DNA of 64,000 bases from Chloroflexota bacterium (lineage in GTDB: Bacteria; Chloroflexota; Anaerolineae; Promineifilales; Promineifilaceae): contig JAJRVV010000197.1 in assembly GCA_024277135.1 (NCBI GenBank), forward strand, positions 1-64,000, read 5' to 3'. Positions within the stretch are counted from its first letter, which is position 1. Each line of letters opens with the position of its first letter. The position numbers and the translations under genes are program-made. A model generated the notes under the pieces. That model was not told where the DNA came from. It saw only the letters and a list, made by a program, of their open reading frames with translations, and made no database searches. This document shows, in pieces, positions 50,869 to 60,107 of this stretch.

Positions 50869-52149
50869 ATGTCTCCAAATTACCGCGTTGCTTATGTTAT
50901 GCAAAATACCGGGGTGGACATGCGCATGGACGCCGGACAAACCATCTTGATCCGGGAGACGATTCGCGGGTTGGAAAGGGCCGGTCATGATGTCAGCCTG
51001 ATTTCGTTGCAAGGCCGGGCGGTGATGGGGGTGGATGACCTGGGGGCATTGGACAAGACATGGGCGGCGGCGCAAGGGATCAGCGGCGCCCGGCCGTTTC
51101 GTTGGCTGGAAAGCGCTGTCCGACGAGGGCAAACCGTGGCCCGGTTGCCCTACTTCGCCCTTTTCGACTCCTTTCGATTTTATGAAGCGTGTGTGCGCAC
51201 GCTGCCTCAATTTGATGTGTGTCATGAATATGCCGGACTGCTTAGCCTGGGGGCGGCGTTGGCTTGCCGCCGTCTGCGCATGCCGTATGTGCTGACTTCG
51301 GATGCGGATTTATTGTTGGAGTCGGCGGTTATGGGACGGCCGTTGCGCGGGTTGCGGAAAGCGGCGGCACAATGGGTGGCACGCACCAGCTACCGGCTGG
51401 CTGACCGTATTATTTGTGTGTCGGAACCGGCGCGAGATCATCTGGTGAAAAATTGGCAGGTGGATCTGGAGAAAATTGTGGTGATGCCTAATGGGGTAGA
51501 TGTCGAAAAATTCCATCCGGATAAACATCAGAATGGGCGTCAAATGAAACCCCAACGCCCACTTAACCTGCCTGAAAGCGTCCCCATTGTCATGTTTGTG
51601 GGCAGTTTCCAGGCGTGGCACGGCTTGGATAGGTTGATGGCCGCTTTTGCTAAAATTATTGATGTGAGTCCCCAGGCGCGTCTGATATTGGTGGGGGATG
51701 GGCCGGAGCGGGCGGCGACGGCCGTCCTCGCCCGTGAATTGGGCATTGCCGACCAGGTGATTTTTACCGGCAGCGTGACGCATGACGAAGTTCCTCGTTT
51801 GCTAAATGCGGCCGATGTGGTGACGCTGCCTTATCCGCCGCTGCCGCAGGAACTGTGGTTTTCGCCGCTCAAACTGTATGAGTACATGGCGGCGGGATGC
51901 GCGATTGTGGCTTCGGCTTCGGGACAAATTGTGGATGTGGTGCAGGATGGGGAGACGGGTCTTTTAGTTCCGCCGGGCGAGGTGGATGCGTTGGCGACGG
52001 CCGTGTTATCTTTGCTGCAAGACCCGGCCCGGCGGTTGGCGTTGGGGGAAAAGGCGCGGGCGACGACGGTAGCCCATCACTCATGGGATGCCCAAATTAA
52101 GCGGCTGACGGCTGTATATGAACAGGTGATGATGACTTATGCAGCGTGA
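50869..52149 (+). CDS. GT4 glycosyltransferase
   Basis: A 426-residue GT-B enzyme. The N-terminal acceptor domain contains MRMDAGQTILIRETIRGLE. The C-terminal donor domain has VMPNGVDVEKFHPD, MFVGSFQAWHGLDRLMAAF, LVGDGPERAA and the E-x7-E-like stretch FSPLKLYEYMAAGCAIVAS. It is a typical retaining sugar transferase of surface polysaccharide assembly; the sugar cannot be told. Its end overlaps the next gene by 11 bases. Confidence 0.92.
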   Translation: MSPNYRVAYVMQNTGVDMRMDAGQTILIRETIRGLERAGHDVSLISLQGRAVMGVDDLGALDKTWAAAQGISGARPFRWLESAVRRGQTVARLPYFALFDSFRFYEACVRTLPQFDVCHEYAGLLSLGAALACRRLRMPYVLTSDADLLLESAVMGRPLRGLRKAAAQWVARTSYRLADRIICVSEPARDHLVKNWQVDLEKIVVMPNGVDVEKFHPDKHQNGRQMKPQRPLNLPESVPIVMFVGSFQAWHGLDRLMAAFAKIIDVSPQARLILVGDGPERAATAVLARELGIADQVIFTGSVTHDEVPRLLNAADVVTLPYPPLPQELWFSPLKLYEYMAAGCAIVASASGQIVDVVQDGETGLLVPPGEVDALATAVLSLLQDPARRLALGEKARATTVAHHSWDAQIKRLTAVYEQVMMTYAA

Positions 52150-53479
52150 ATCAGTTGGGGAGCTATTGGCAGTACGGCAGACAGAATCCAATAAGCGGGT
52201 TTGGCTGACGGCGCGCCGGTTGCTGCTGGCGATGACGGGGTTGCAGCTTTTGTGGCTGGCGGGCGTCTGGCTGACGGGGGCGACGGTGCGGTTGGATAAG
52301 CTGGCGGCGCTGGCGTTGTGTACGGTAGCGACGGGCACGGCCGTTTTGCGGCTGTCCGGCGCTACCTGGCTCCAATCGAATGAAATGAAGGGGGGGCGCT
52401 GGTTTTGGTGGGGAGGGACGGCCGTCATCCTGACCATTGGCCTATGGTATGCCGCTCAGCAGCGGGTGTGGTCCTTCGACGAAGAAGGGATGTTTGCCGC
52501 GGCGCAGGTGGTGGTTGCCGGGGGCGCTGGTGAATTATTTAATGATTACGTGGGTCGTTCCTGGTTGGGTAAGCAACATCCGCCGTTGGGGCCGCTGCTG
52601 TTTGGCGGCGCGCTGGCCTTTGGCGGGGATTCGCTGTTTGTGGCCCGGCTGCTGACGCTGGCTTTTGCGTTGGGGCTGGGCGGCTTGACTTTTGTACTGG
52701 GACGGGAACTGTTTGATGAGACCACAGGACGAGTGGCGGCGTTGCTGCTGTTCACATTCCCCCTGATTTTTCGGCTGGGAACGGCGGCGATGGTAGAAGT
52801 CCCGCTCACTTTTTTGGCGACGCTGGCGGTATGGTTGGTTATTCGGCGGGCGAAGCGGCCACAAAGATGGCATTGGCCCGCCGTCGCCCTGATTTTTGCG
52901 GCCGGGATGATGCTCAAATATACGATGCTGTTTGTGCTGCCTGTGTTATTGGCGTTGGTTGCCTTCACCAGCAGTTGGCGGCGGTTGGTTCGCTTTGCTT
53001 TGGCGCTGGCCGGGGCGGGTTTGGTTGGATTTGCGGCGGGTTGGGCGCTGTGGGCTAGATCGCTGGTGTTGCAAGCCCAGTGGCAGACGATAGCTGCTTA
53101 TGCCGGCCTGGTGATGACGGATGTCTACGGCCGTCAGCTTTTGTTGGAGACGATGAGTAACCGGCTGCCCTCAGCGTTGGGGGTATATCATCTGCCGTTG
53201 TTGGCGGCGGGCGTATGGCTGGCGTGGCGGCGGCAAATGCGGGCAGACCGGTTTTTGTTGGCGTGGGTGGCCGTCATCTGGCTGCCGCTGATGCTGACTT
53301 TGCCGGATCACCGGTATTTTATGATGACGTTTCCGGCGCTGTCGGTGTTGGCAGCTAATGGGCTGCAAAAGATTCCGAATGCAGTACGGCCAGCGTTGCT
53401 GCTGGCGTGGCTGAATTTGGCCGGGGCGTTGTATTTGTTTGTGGATTGGTCGCGGGCGGCGTTGCTGTTTATTAAATGA
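52139..53479 (+). CDS. GT39/PMT-like (GT-C) membrane glycosyltransferase
   Basis: A 446-residue polytopic protein with about ten helices. The large first extracellular loop has the acidic motif WSFDEEGMFAAAQ, resembling the D/E-E motif of protein mannosyltransferases and ArnT-like enzymes that use polyprenyl-phosphate sugars. HPPLGPLLFGGALAFGG follows, a typical His-Pro-Pro loop of this family. It may transfer a sugar from a lipid carrier, possibly one made by the GT2 enzyme at 39166-40362, to a protein or glycan outside the membrane (inference). It overlaps the genes on both sides. Confidence 0.87.
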   Translation: MQRESVGELLAVRQTESNKRVWLTARRLLLAMTGLQLLWLAGVWLTGATVRLDKLAALALCTVATGTAVLRLSGATWLQSNEMKGGRWFWWGGTAVILTIGLWYAAQQRVWSFDEEGMFAAAQVVVAGGAGELFNDYVGRSWLGKQHPPLGPLLFGGALAFGGDSLFVARLLTLAFALGLGGLTFVLGRELFDETTGRVAALLLFTFPLIFRLGTAAMVEVPLTFLATLAVWLVIRRAKRPQRWHWPAVALIFAAGMMLKYTMLFVLPVLLALVAFTSSWRRLVRFALALAGAGLVGFAAGWALWARSLVLQAQWQTIAAYAGLVMTDVYGRQLLLETMSNRLPSALGVYHLPLLAAGVWLAWRRQMRADRFLLAWVAVIWLPLMLTLPDHRYFMMTFPALSVLAANGLQKIPNAVRPALLLAWLNLAGALYLFVDWSRAALLFIK

Positions 53480-53487
53480 GGATGGAT

Positions 53488-54963
53488 ATGAAGGGCAGGT
53501 TTTGGCGTTGGTGGCTGGCGGGAACGGCCGTGCTAATCATCTTGTTGTCGGCGGCGGGCAATTCCCAGGCACAGGTGTTGGACAATCGGTGGCGTGAACC
53601 CCGGCTGTTGTCCAGTCCAGGCGTGCAGTTCACGAGTGCAGTGGAGATGGTGACGGATCCATACGGCCGTCTGCACCTGTTTTGGCGGGAAGAAGACCCG
53701 TATGACGGCGTGCATACCATTCAATATGCCGTATTTGATGGCGAAGTTTGGTCGGACGCGGTGGACATTTTTGCCGCTCCTCCCGGATTATCCATTGACT
53801 CATTCACGGCCGCCATTGATGCTGAAGGCACAATCCATCTCATTTGGAATGAAGGTAACGAGGGCCCAGTGTACTATTCGCGGGCGGCCGCCACAAATGC
53901 GTTGACGGCGCGAGCCTGGTCGGAGCGGGTGCGGCTGGAGACGGTGCCCGCTTTTCGGGTGCAACTGCAAGTGGATGCTGCCGGTGTGCTGCATTTGGTG
54001 TACCTTAGCTTTTTTGGTAGTGAGCCGGGGGTTTACTATACCCGCTCGGAGGATGGCGGCGAATCCTGGCGGCCGTCATATTGGCTCGATCCGGACATCC
54101 CGCTGCGGCAGGCGCCGACGGTGATGGATTTTAAAATGGATGAATGGGGCGGCCTGCATGTGCTTTGGTATTACCTCAACCTGGATACGGTGGGAGGGTT
54201 AGGGGATTGGGTGCGTTATACGCGCTCGGTGGATGGTGGTGATACCTGGGACATCCCGACCACGATTGATGTGGCGGATGAGTCGCCGGATGAACTGCGG
54301 CTGCCTTATCCCAGTCTGGCTGTGGTTGGTGAGACTATCCATGTAATATGGGCGGGTACATCGGGTACGCGGCGGGAGCATCGCTTTTCGTCGGATCGCG
54401 GCCAGTCTTGGAGTGAAACGGAGCGGGTGTTTGGCGGCTTGCAGGGGCAGGCGTTGGGGGATGGCCTGGCAGCGGACGCATCGGGACGGCTGCACTTTTT
54501 CGGGCAGATTCGCTGGCCGCAGGGGTTGTATCACGCTGCTTGGGAACCGGAGACAGGCTGGTCGGCGGCGGAGATGATTTATTTGATTGCGGCCGATGCG
54601 TTTGAGGGGCGTAACGGCCGTTACCATGTACATAATGTGCGAGCGGCGGCGCTAAATGGCAACCAACTAGTGGTCACTTTTACCGATGAGGCGATTGGGC
54701 CATTGTATGCGATGATGACGACGCTGGCGGATGTGACGGCCGTGCCGCCACAGCCCACGCCGCCGTCGCTGCTGCCCGCGCCTTCTCCCACGCCGGAACC
54801 GCTCCAGGCTACGCCGACATCCACACCCAAACCTTTTTCGGGGGAAACGGCCGTGCCGCTTGCGAATACGATTGGTTTTAGTGATAGTTTATGGCTGGGG
54901 GTGCTGCCGGCCGTTGTTCTTTTGTTGGCGGTCATTGTCGTCCGTTTGATTCGTTCAGGTTAG
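53488..54963 (+). CDS. Membrane-anchored BNR/Asp-box repeat protein, short form
   Basis: A 491-residue paralogue of the 901-residue protein at 44174-46879. It has a signal peptide (about 5-28, ending SQAQ), a propeller-like domain with Asp-boxes (SEDGGESW, SVDGGDTW, SSDRGQSW), a Thr-Pro linker (about 415-450) and a C-terminal transmembrane helix followed by RLIRSG. The surface location and glycan-binding fold suggest a role with the exported polysaccharide. The ATG at 53488 is chosen because GAGG lies six bases upstream; the ATGs at 53476 and 53482 are alternatives. Confidence 0.82.
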   Translation: MKGRFWRWWLAGTAVLIILLSAAGNSQAQVLDNRWREPRLLSSPGVQFTSAVEMVTDPYGRLHLFWREEDPYDGVHTIQYAVFDGEVWSDAVDIFAAPPGLSIDSFTAAIDAEGTIHLIWNEGNEGPVYYSRAAATNALTARAWSERVRLETVPAFRVQLQVDAAGVLHLVYLSFFGSEPGVYYTRSEDGGESWRPSYWLDPDIPLRQAPTVMDFKMDEWGGLHVLWYYLNLDTVGGLGDWVRYTRSVDGGDTWDIPTTIDVADESPDELRLPYPSLAVVGETIHVIWAGTSGTRREHRFSSDRGQSWSETERVFGGLQGQALGDGLAADASGRLHFFGQIRWPQGLYHAAWEPETGWSAAEMIYLIAADAFEGRNGRYHVHNVRAAALNGNQLVVTFTDEAIGPLYAMMTTLADVTAVPPQPTPPSLLPAPSPTPEPLQATPTSTPKPFSGETAVPLANTIGFSDSLWLGVLPAVVLLLAVIVVRLIRSG

Positions 54964-55024
54964 GTGTGCGCTGCTGATTTTCGTAAGGTTTGCTGTATGG
55001 GAAAAGTAGTAATCTCAGTTTGAG

Positions 55025-55055
55025 AAACCGGGTTGGGTAGTCTGTGACCCGGTTT
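55025..55055. repeat. Intergenic inverted repeat (aaaccgggt)
   Basis: Arms 55025-55033 and 55047-55055 (9 bases, perfect) around a 13-base loop, 20 bases before the next start. One more member of the set of intergenic hairpins in this window. Confidence 0.5.
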
Positions 55056-55075
55056 TGCATTTGCGGAGCAATTTC

Positions 55076-56329
55076 ATGCGCATCTTGATTATCAGCAATT
55101 ATTATCCCCCCTTTGAGATCGGTGGTTGGGGGCAACTTACCCAAAACGTGGCCGATCGGTTACAAGATCGCGGCCATCAAGTTTGTGTCCTGGCCAGCAA
55201 TTACCGGGCTGAAGAACTGGTTGATGCCGAACCAGACGTCTGTCGTTTGCTGCATCTGGAAAGCCCGGATCACGTTCATTACCATCCCCACTACTCCTTT
55301 ACCCAGACCCGGCTGGAATCTGAAAACCGAAAAATCCTGGTGCATACGGCGATTGAATTTGCGCCAGACATCATTTTCATCAATGGAATGTGGAATATGC
55401 CGCACACTGTTGCCCGGACGGCCGAGGTGCTGCGGCCGGGGCGGGTGGCTTATTACATGGCCAGCTCTTGGCCGATGGAACAGGACGCCCACACAGCCTA
55501 CTGGATGGATTTGCCGACGGCCGCCTGGAAACGGTGGCCGAAAGCGGTGATGGGCGCTCTCATCCGTAAAATGTTCATTCCCGGCACACCGCGGAACGAT
55601 CTGGATTTCCCCCTAGTGCTGTGTGTCAGCCGGTTTATCCAAGACAAGATGGTTCAAGAGGCCGACATCCCCTGCCACCGGACGCGGGTGGTGCATAATG
55701 GCGTTGATCTGGCTGATTTCCCGCCGATTGTCACCCAGAACGGCCATCCTACACTGCGGCTGCTCTATGCCGGTCGGCTATCGCCCGACAAAGGGGTGCA
55801 TACCATCATCGAAAGCCTGCCGTATTTGCGGGAACGGCCGTTACCCCTTTCCATCCGCATCACCATTGTGGGCAGCGGGGCTATTGAATATGAAGATCAT
55901 TTGCGGCGGTTGGTTGATGAATTAGACATCGCCGACATGATCCAATTTCGAGGTCAGGTTCCCCGCGAAAAAATGCCGGGTATCCTGGCTGAACAAGCAG
56001 TTTTATTGTTCCCTTCTATTTGGGAAGAACCATTGGCGCGTATGGTGCAAGAGGCGATGGCTTCGGGGCTGGTGGTGATTGGCACCGAAACCGGCGGCAC
56101 GCCGGAGATTTTGCACGACGGCATTAACGGAATGACTTTCCCCGCAGGGGACGCTGAGGCTTTGGCGCGTAAAATTGCCCGGGTGGCCGGCGATGAGTCG
56201 CTGCGCCATCGTTTGGCCCAGGCCGCCCGTTTTACTGTGGCCGAAAAATTCACCATGGATCGGATGGTGGACGAGATCGAAAACCAACTGGGAGCACTGC
56301 TGCGCGCGGCGACGGCCGAAATGGCATAA
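55076..56329 (+). CDS. GT4 glycosyltransferase
   Basis: A 417-residue GT-B enzyme. The N-terminal motif is IISNYYPPFEIGGWGQL (glycine-rich acceptor-domain loop). The donor domain has VVHNGVDLADFPP, LLYAGRLSPDKGVHTIIESL, VGSGAIEYEDHL, LLFPSIWEEPLARMVQEAMASGLVVIGTETGGTPE. This is the standard set of a retaining GT4 enzyme with its E-x7-E pair. GGAG lies eight bases before ATG 55076; the upstream frame to 55055 is spacer. Confidence 0.93.
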   Translation: MRILIISNYYPPFEIGGWGQLTQNVADRLQDRGHQVCVLASNYRAEELVDAEPDVCRLLHLESPDHVHYHPHYSFTQTRLESENRKILVHTAIEFAPDIIFINGMWNMPHTVARTAEVLRPGRVAYYMASSWPMEQDAHTAYWMDLPTAAWKRWPKAVMGALIRKMFIPGTPRNDLDFPLVLCVSRFIQDKMVQEADIPCHRTRVVHNGVDLADFPPIVTQNGHPTLRLLYAGRLSPDKGVHTIIESLPYLRERPLPLSIRITIVGSGAIEYEDHLRRLVDELDIADMIQFRGQVPREKMPGILAEQAVLLFPSIWEEPLARMVQEAMASGLVVIGTETGGTPEILHDGINGMTFPAGDAEALARKIARVAGDESLRHRLAQAARFTVAEKFTMDRMVDEIENQLGALLRAATAEMA

Positions 56330-56561
56330 ACCACATTCATTGAGGAATGAAACTTTCCCCAGAGAGAGAAGATTTGCCAGGTTTCCAAAACCTTGCAGAC
56401 ATACGCTTTACATTATGCCTGGCGCATGACACAAATTTTCAGGAGATGTCATGCGCCGCAGCGCACCATCAAATGAATGAAAATCCGCAGATTGCACCGA
56501 TGACGCAGATTTTTCTCTGTATTCTCTGTGAACTCTGTGGCGATTTATATTGGAGAAAACA
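56330..56561. repeat. Intergenic region with two palindromes and reiterated words
   Basis: It contains a degenerate copy of the 40376-40408 hairpin (56370-56400) and a perfect 11-base inverted repeat (56421-56431 with 56447-56457; arm ggcgcatgaca). Reiterated words then follow, such as ccgcagattgcaccgatgac and ctctgtattctctgtgaact. GGAG at 56552-56555 is the ribosome-binding site of the sulfatase gene. Confidence 0.6.
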
Positions 56562-57926
56562 TTGACCAAGCCGAATGTGATTTTATTGACGATTGATACG
56601 CTGCGGGCAGATCGGTTGGGCTGCTATGGGTACGAACGGCCGCTCACGCCCAATCTGGATCGGTTGGCGGAAAATGGGGTGCGGTTTACGCAGGCCATCA
56701 CCGGCGGCTCTTGGACACAGGCGGCTTTCCCAGTCATCTTTACTTCAACTTATGCCGGGATGTATGGCGGATGTTTGGGGATTTTGTCCCCGGAGCGCCC
56801 TTCGCCCATCACAGCCCTGGCTGATAACGGGTACGAGACGGCTGGTTTTTCCACCAGCCCTTTGCTTAGTCATAATTATCAATACCATCGCGGTTTTGAT
56901 ACCTTTGCTGACTTGATTCCAAATGAATCTGAACCTTTTCTGCGGCGAATCAAAGGCGGACAGCGGTTATTGCAGCAACCACTGATTCATCGGGCAGCTA
57001 AACTCTTGGGTCAACAGACGCGCCCTGCCAAAACTTATGTCAATGCTTCTGACCTCACGGACAAGGTGTGTGCCTGGTTGGATCAGACAACCAAGCCCTT
57101 TTTTACCTGGGTTCATTACATGGATGTCCATTGGCCGTATCACCTTGAGGATACGCTGGATAAACCGAAGGATATTGCTCAGGCCTGGCAGGATGTATCG
57201 CACCTGCATGATGTGAATTGGCGGGGGGCTGCCATCACGCCTGCACAAAAAGAAAGGTACATTTCTTTGTATGAGGAGGCGTTGGTTTATACAGACGCTC
57301 AAGTTGGCCGGTTGTTGGATTTTCTTGAGGCAAAAGGATTGCGTGACAATACGGTTGTTATAGTCGTGGCGGATCATGGAGAAGAATTTCTGGAACACGG
57401 CCGTTGGGGACATTGGGAAAACAATTTGCACGATGAGATAATAAAAGTCCCTTTGATCATCCATCTGCCGAACAAAGCGGAAGATACAATTGTGAACCGC
57501 CAGGTGCATACACTCGATCTCATGCCTACGATTTTAGAACTCTGTGGCATTGATCCCGTGGATGGCATGTTGGGGACGAGTCTCATACCCCTTTGGCAGG
57601 GGCAGGAATCAGCCTACGCCTCAAAAATCGCAATCAGTGAAATGTGGCGCGATGAGTGGCACATCATTTCAGTCCGCAACGGGACCTATAAATACATTTG
57701 GGATAATCGCCAACCGGAAGCGCCGCAGTTGTTTGATCTGCAAAACGATCCGGGGGAGCGGCAAAATATCAGCCATCAGCAGTCTGAACAGGCGGCAGAA
57801 TTTCATCAGGAAATAAAGGCTTACCTGAAGCGTGTTCAAGAAACAATGGTTGAAGGAGCGCTGGCCGAGCCGGAATTAAGCGATGGGATGATGGCCCGTC
57901 TTCGTGATTTGGGATACGTGGAATAA
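56562..57926 (+). CDS. Sulfatase/phosphatase of the alkaline phosphatase superfamily
   Basis: A 454-residue enzyme. It has VILLTIDTLRADRLGCYGY (metal Asp), the nucleophile region GGSWTQAAFPVIFTS, the metal site VVVADHGEEFLEHG, HTLDLMPTILELCGID and the C-terminal LFDLQNDPGERQN. All this is typical of sulfatase-fold proteins. The formylglycine motif C/S-x-P-S-R is absent, so it is unlikely to be a classical sulfatase; a Thr/Ser-based phosphatase or phosphoglycerol/phosphoethanolamine-type enzyme is possible. No signal peptide is visible. The start is most likely the TTG at 56562, with GGAG six bases upstream. Confidence 0.87.
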   Translation: MTKPNVILLTIDTLRADRLGCYGYERPLTPNLDRLAENGVRFTQAITGGSWTQAAFPVIFTSTYAGMYGGCLGILSPERPSPITALADNGYETAGFSTSPLLSHNYQYHRGFDTFADLIPNESEPFLRRIKGGQRLLQQPLIHRAAKLLGQQTRPAKTYVNASDLTDKVCAWLDQTTKPFFTWVHYMDVHWPYHLEDTLDKPKDIAQAWQDVSHLHDVNWRGAAITPAQKERYISLYEEALVYTDAQVGRLLDFLEAKGLRDNTVVIVVADHGEEFLEHGRWGHWENNLHDEIIKVPLIIHLPNKAEDTIVNRQVHTLDLMPTILELCGIDPVDGMLGTSLIPLWQGQESAYASKIAISEMWRDEWHIISVRNGTYKYIWDNRQPEAPQLFDLQNDPGERQNISHQQSEQAAEFHQEIKAYLKRVQETMVEGALAEPELSDGMMARLRDLGYVE

Positions 57927-59108
57927 ATGAGGGTGCTGCATATCACCGAGATTTTGGCGCCGGTAGGCGGGATTGAGACTTACCTGCTCCGGCTGCTGCC
58001 GTTATTAGAGGGTATTGGTCTGGAAAATTGCGTCGTTTATCGGCAGTCACATCCGCAAACAGTGGAGAATGGTTTGCATACCATCCATCTCCCTTTAACA
58101 AATGATTCGGTTCAGGATGAGAACAATCTGGCAGCGATCATACAATCAGTAAAGCCAACTGTGATTTGCCTGCACGCTGTTTACGATTTGGCCACCGTGC
58201 GAGCCGCCGGGCGATTATCGCCGACATTGGCCTATGTGCATGGGTTTGTCCCCGTCTGTCCCGGTTTGGGAAAGTATTTCCGCCGCGGTGATGAGGTATG
58301 CACCCGATCTTTTGGATTGGGGTGTGTGTCTCAAATATATTGGCGTCGCTGTGCCTCGGCGCGGCACCCGCGCAGCGTCTACCAAATTATGCGTAATACC
58401 CGGCACTATCTGGATGCTTACCAACTGCTGGATGGAATTATTGTCGGCAGCTGTTATATGCGTGAATTATTAGCCCAGAATGGTTTTGTGGATACCCATA
58501 CGCATATTTTGCCTCCTCACTTTGAACAACCTACCCGACAAAGAGTAGAACCCAATGGAAATCCACCAGAGATCTTGTTTGTAGGCCGGTTGGAAGCGGA
58601 GAAAGGGTTGCCTTATTTGCTGGAGGCTGTCCGTTTGTTGCCGATGCCGTATCGCCTGCGAATTGCGGGAGATGGCGCCTTGCGGGACTCATATGTGTTC
58701 TCGGCTGCCGCTCTTGGCTTGACGGATCAGGTTGAGTTTTTAGGGTGGCTCAATCCTGAAGATCTCCGCGAAGCTTACCGGCGGGCTTCATTTTTGGTGA
58801 TGACTTCGGTCATGCCGGAGCCTTTTGGGAAAGTGGGAATCGAAGCAATGGCATACGGCCGTCCGGTGGTGGCGTTCAATGTCGGCGGTATCTCGGACTG
58901 GTTGCATGATGAGGAAAACGGGTTGATGGCCGCTCCCAGGGATTCCCGCGATCTGGCAGCGAAAATGAGCGTTTTGCTCCAAAACCCGGCCGAGTCCGCC
59001 AGACTGGGCCAAAATGGATGGGAGTTTGTCCGGCAAAATTTCAATCCCGAACAGTATGGCGAGCGATTTTCCCGGATATTGGAAACGGCCGTGTCTCAGG
59101 CAAATTGA
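57927..59108 (+). CDS. GT4 glycosyltransferase
   Basis: A 393-residue GT-B enzyme starting directly after the stop of the sulfatase-like gene. N-terminal ITEILAPVGGIETYLLRLLP; Cys/His-containing middle VCPGLGKYFRRGDEVC (about 109-124, also seen in some GT4 enzymes of this type); donor domain ILFVGRLEAEKGLPYLLEAV, AGDGALRDSY, PEPFGKVGIEAMAYGRPVVAF. Part of the ACGGCCGT-poor block and possibly acquired with it. Confidence 0.92.
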   Translation: MRVLHITEILAPVGGIETYLLRLLPLLEGIGLENCVVYRQSHPQTVENGLHTIHLPLTNDSVQDENNLAAIIQSVKPTVICLHAVYDLATVRAAGRLSPTLAYVHGFVPVCPGLGKYFRRGDEVCTRSFGLGCVSQIYWRRCASARHPRSVYQIMRNTRHYLDAYQLLDGIIVGSCYMRELLAQNGFVDTHTHILPPHFEQPTRQRVEPNGNPPEILFVGRLEAEKGLPYLLEAVRLLPMPYRLRIAGDGALRDSYVFSAAALGLTDQVEFLGWLNPEDLREAYRRASFLVMTSVMPEPFGKVGIEAMAYGRPVVAFNVGGISDWLHDEENGLMAAPRDSRDLAAKMSVLLQNPAESARLGQNGWEFVRQNFNPEQYGERFSRILETAVSQAN

Positions 59109-59111
59109 CTT

Positions 59112-60107
59112 ATGTATGTCAGCATCATTATCCCCACCTACAACCGGCAGGATCAGCTCATGGTAACGCTCAACGCCCTGAGAAACCAGACCTATCCCGC
59201 CGCCTCATTTGAAGTGATTTTAGTGGATGATGGCTCTACGGACGATACCCCCCGGTTCGCCGACGCCAGGTTCCCATTCCCTTTTGCCTATCTGCATAAG
59301 AAGAACAGCGGCGCCACAATTTCCCGTAATGTGGGCGCGGGAAGAAGCAAAGGAGAACTGCTGATTTTTTTGGATGATGATATTGAATTAGACCCGCCAG
59401 CTGTTGAAGTGTTGGTGCGAAAACATAAGCTCTATGCCAAAACCATCATCGTGGGCACGCTGCTGCCGGCGAAATCAGAGGCAGATCGTCAATCCAGCCT
59501 GGTCTCTTCAACGCTTTCTGACCGTGAGCAAAACGAGTCGCAGGTTGATTTTATAGAATGTTTTACCGGTTTATTGAGTATCAGAGCCAACGATTTTCAC
59601 GCATTGGGCGGGTTTCATGATCCGACCGGAGGCTGGCCTAACTGGGATGATGTGGATTTTGGTTATCGGGCCAGTCAGGCCGGCTTCCAGATTTTACGCA
59701 CATCAGAAGCAACCGCTGTCCATCATGACCAAGCCGCTGCCAATATCATCTCTGCCGCCAATCGTTGGCATCAAGCCAGTAAAACGGCCGCGCGCCTCTT
59801 CCAGGTTCATCCAGAAATTCAACCCCACCTGCCTATGTTCATTGACAAATCGCCCATCAACTGGCATCGTGATTCACCCTGGTTAATCGGCCGGAAAATG
59901 GTAAGACCCCTCGCTTCCTCCCGGCCGATCCTGTGGGGGCTGGAAAAACTGGCATTAAAACAAGAATCGTCAAACAGGGATTCACCTTTTTTAGCCATTC
60001 TCTATCGTTGGATCATTGGCGGATATATTTTTCGAGGCTATCGAGCCGGACTACGGGAGATAAATAGCGCTCCTATCATGACGAAGAAAGCGCAGGGAGC
60101 CAGATGA
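59112..60107 (+). CDS. GT2 glycosyltransferase
   Basis: A 331-residue GT-A enzyme: IIIPTYNRQDQLMVTLNAL, VDDGSTDDT, the DxD-like FLDDDIELDPPAVE, and the acceptor-site segment GGWPNWDDVDFGYRASQAGF. No transmembrane helix. It probably adds a sugar to the lipid-linked repeat unit. It is coupled to the next gene by a 4-base overlap (ATGA). It contains no ACGGCCGT, which is unusual in this window. Confidence 0.92.
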   Translation: MYVSIIIPTYNRQDQLMVTLNALRNQTYPAASFEVILVDDGSTDDTPRFADARFPFPFAYLHKKNSGATISRNVGAGRSKGELLIFLDDDIELDPPAVEVLVRKHKLYAKTIIVGTLLPAKSEADRQSSLVSSTLSDREQNESQVDFIECFTGLLSIRANDFHALGGFHDPTGGWPNWDDVDFGYRASQAGFQILRTSEATAVHHDQAAANIISAANRWHQASKTAARLFQVHPEIQPHLPMFIDKSPINWHRDSPWLIGRKMVRPLASSRPILWGLEKLALKQESSNRDSPFLAILYRWIIGGYIFRGYRAGLREINSAPIMTKKAQGAR

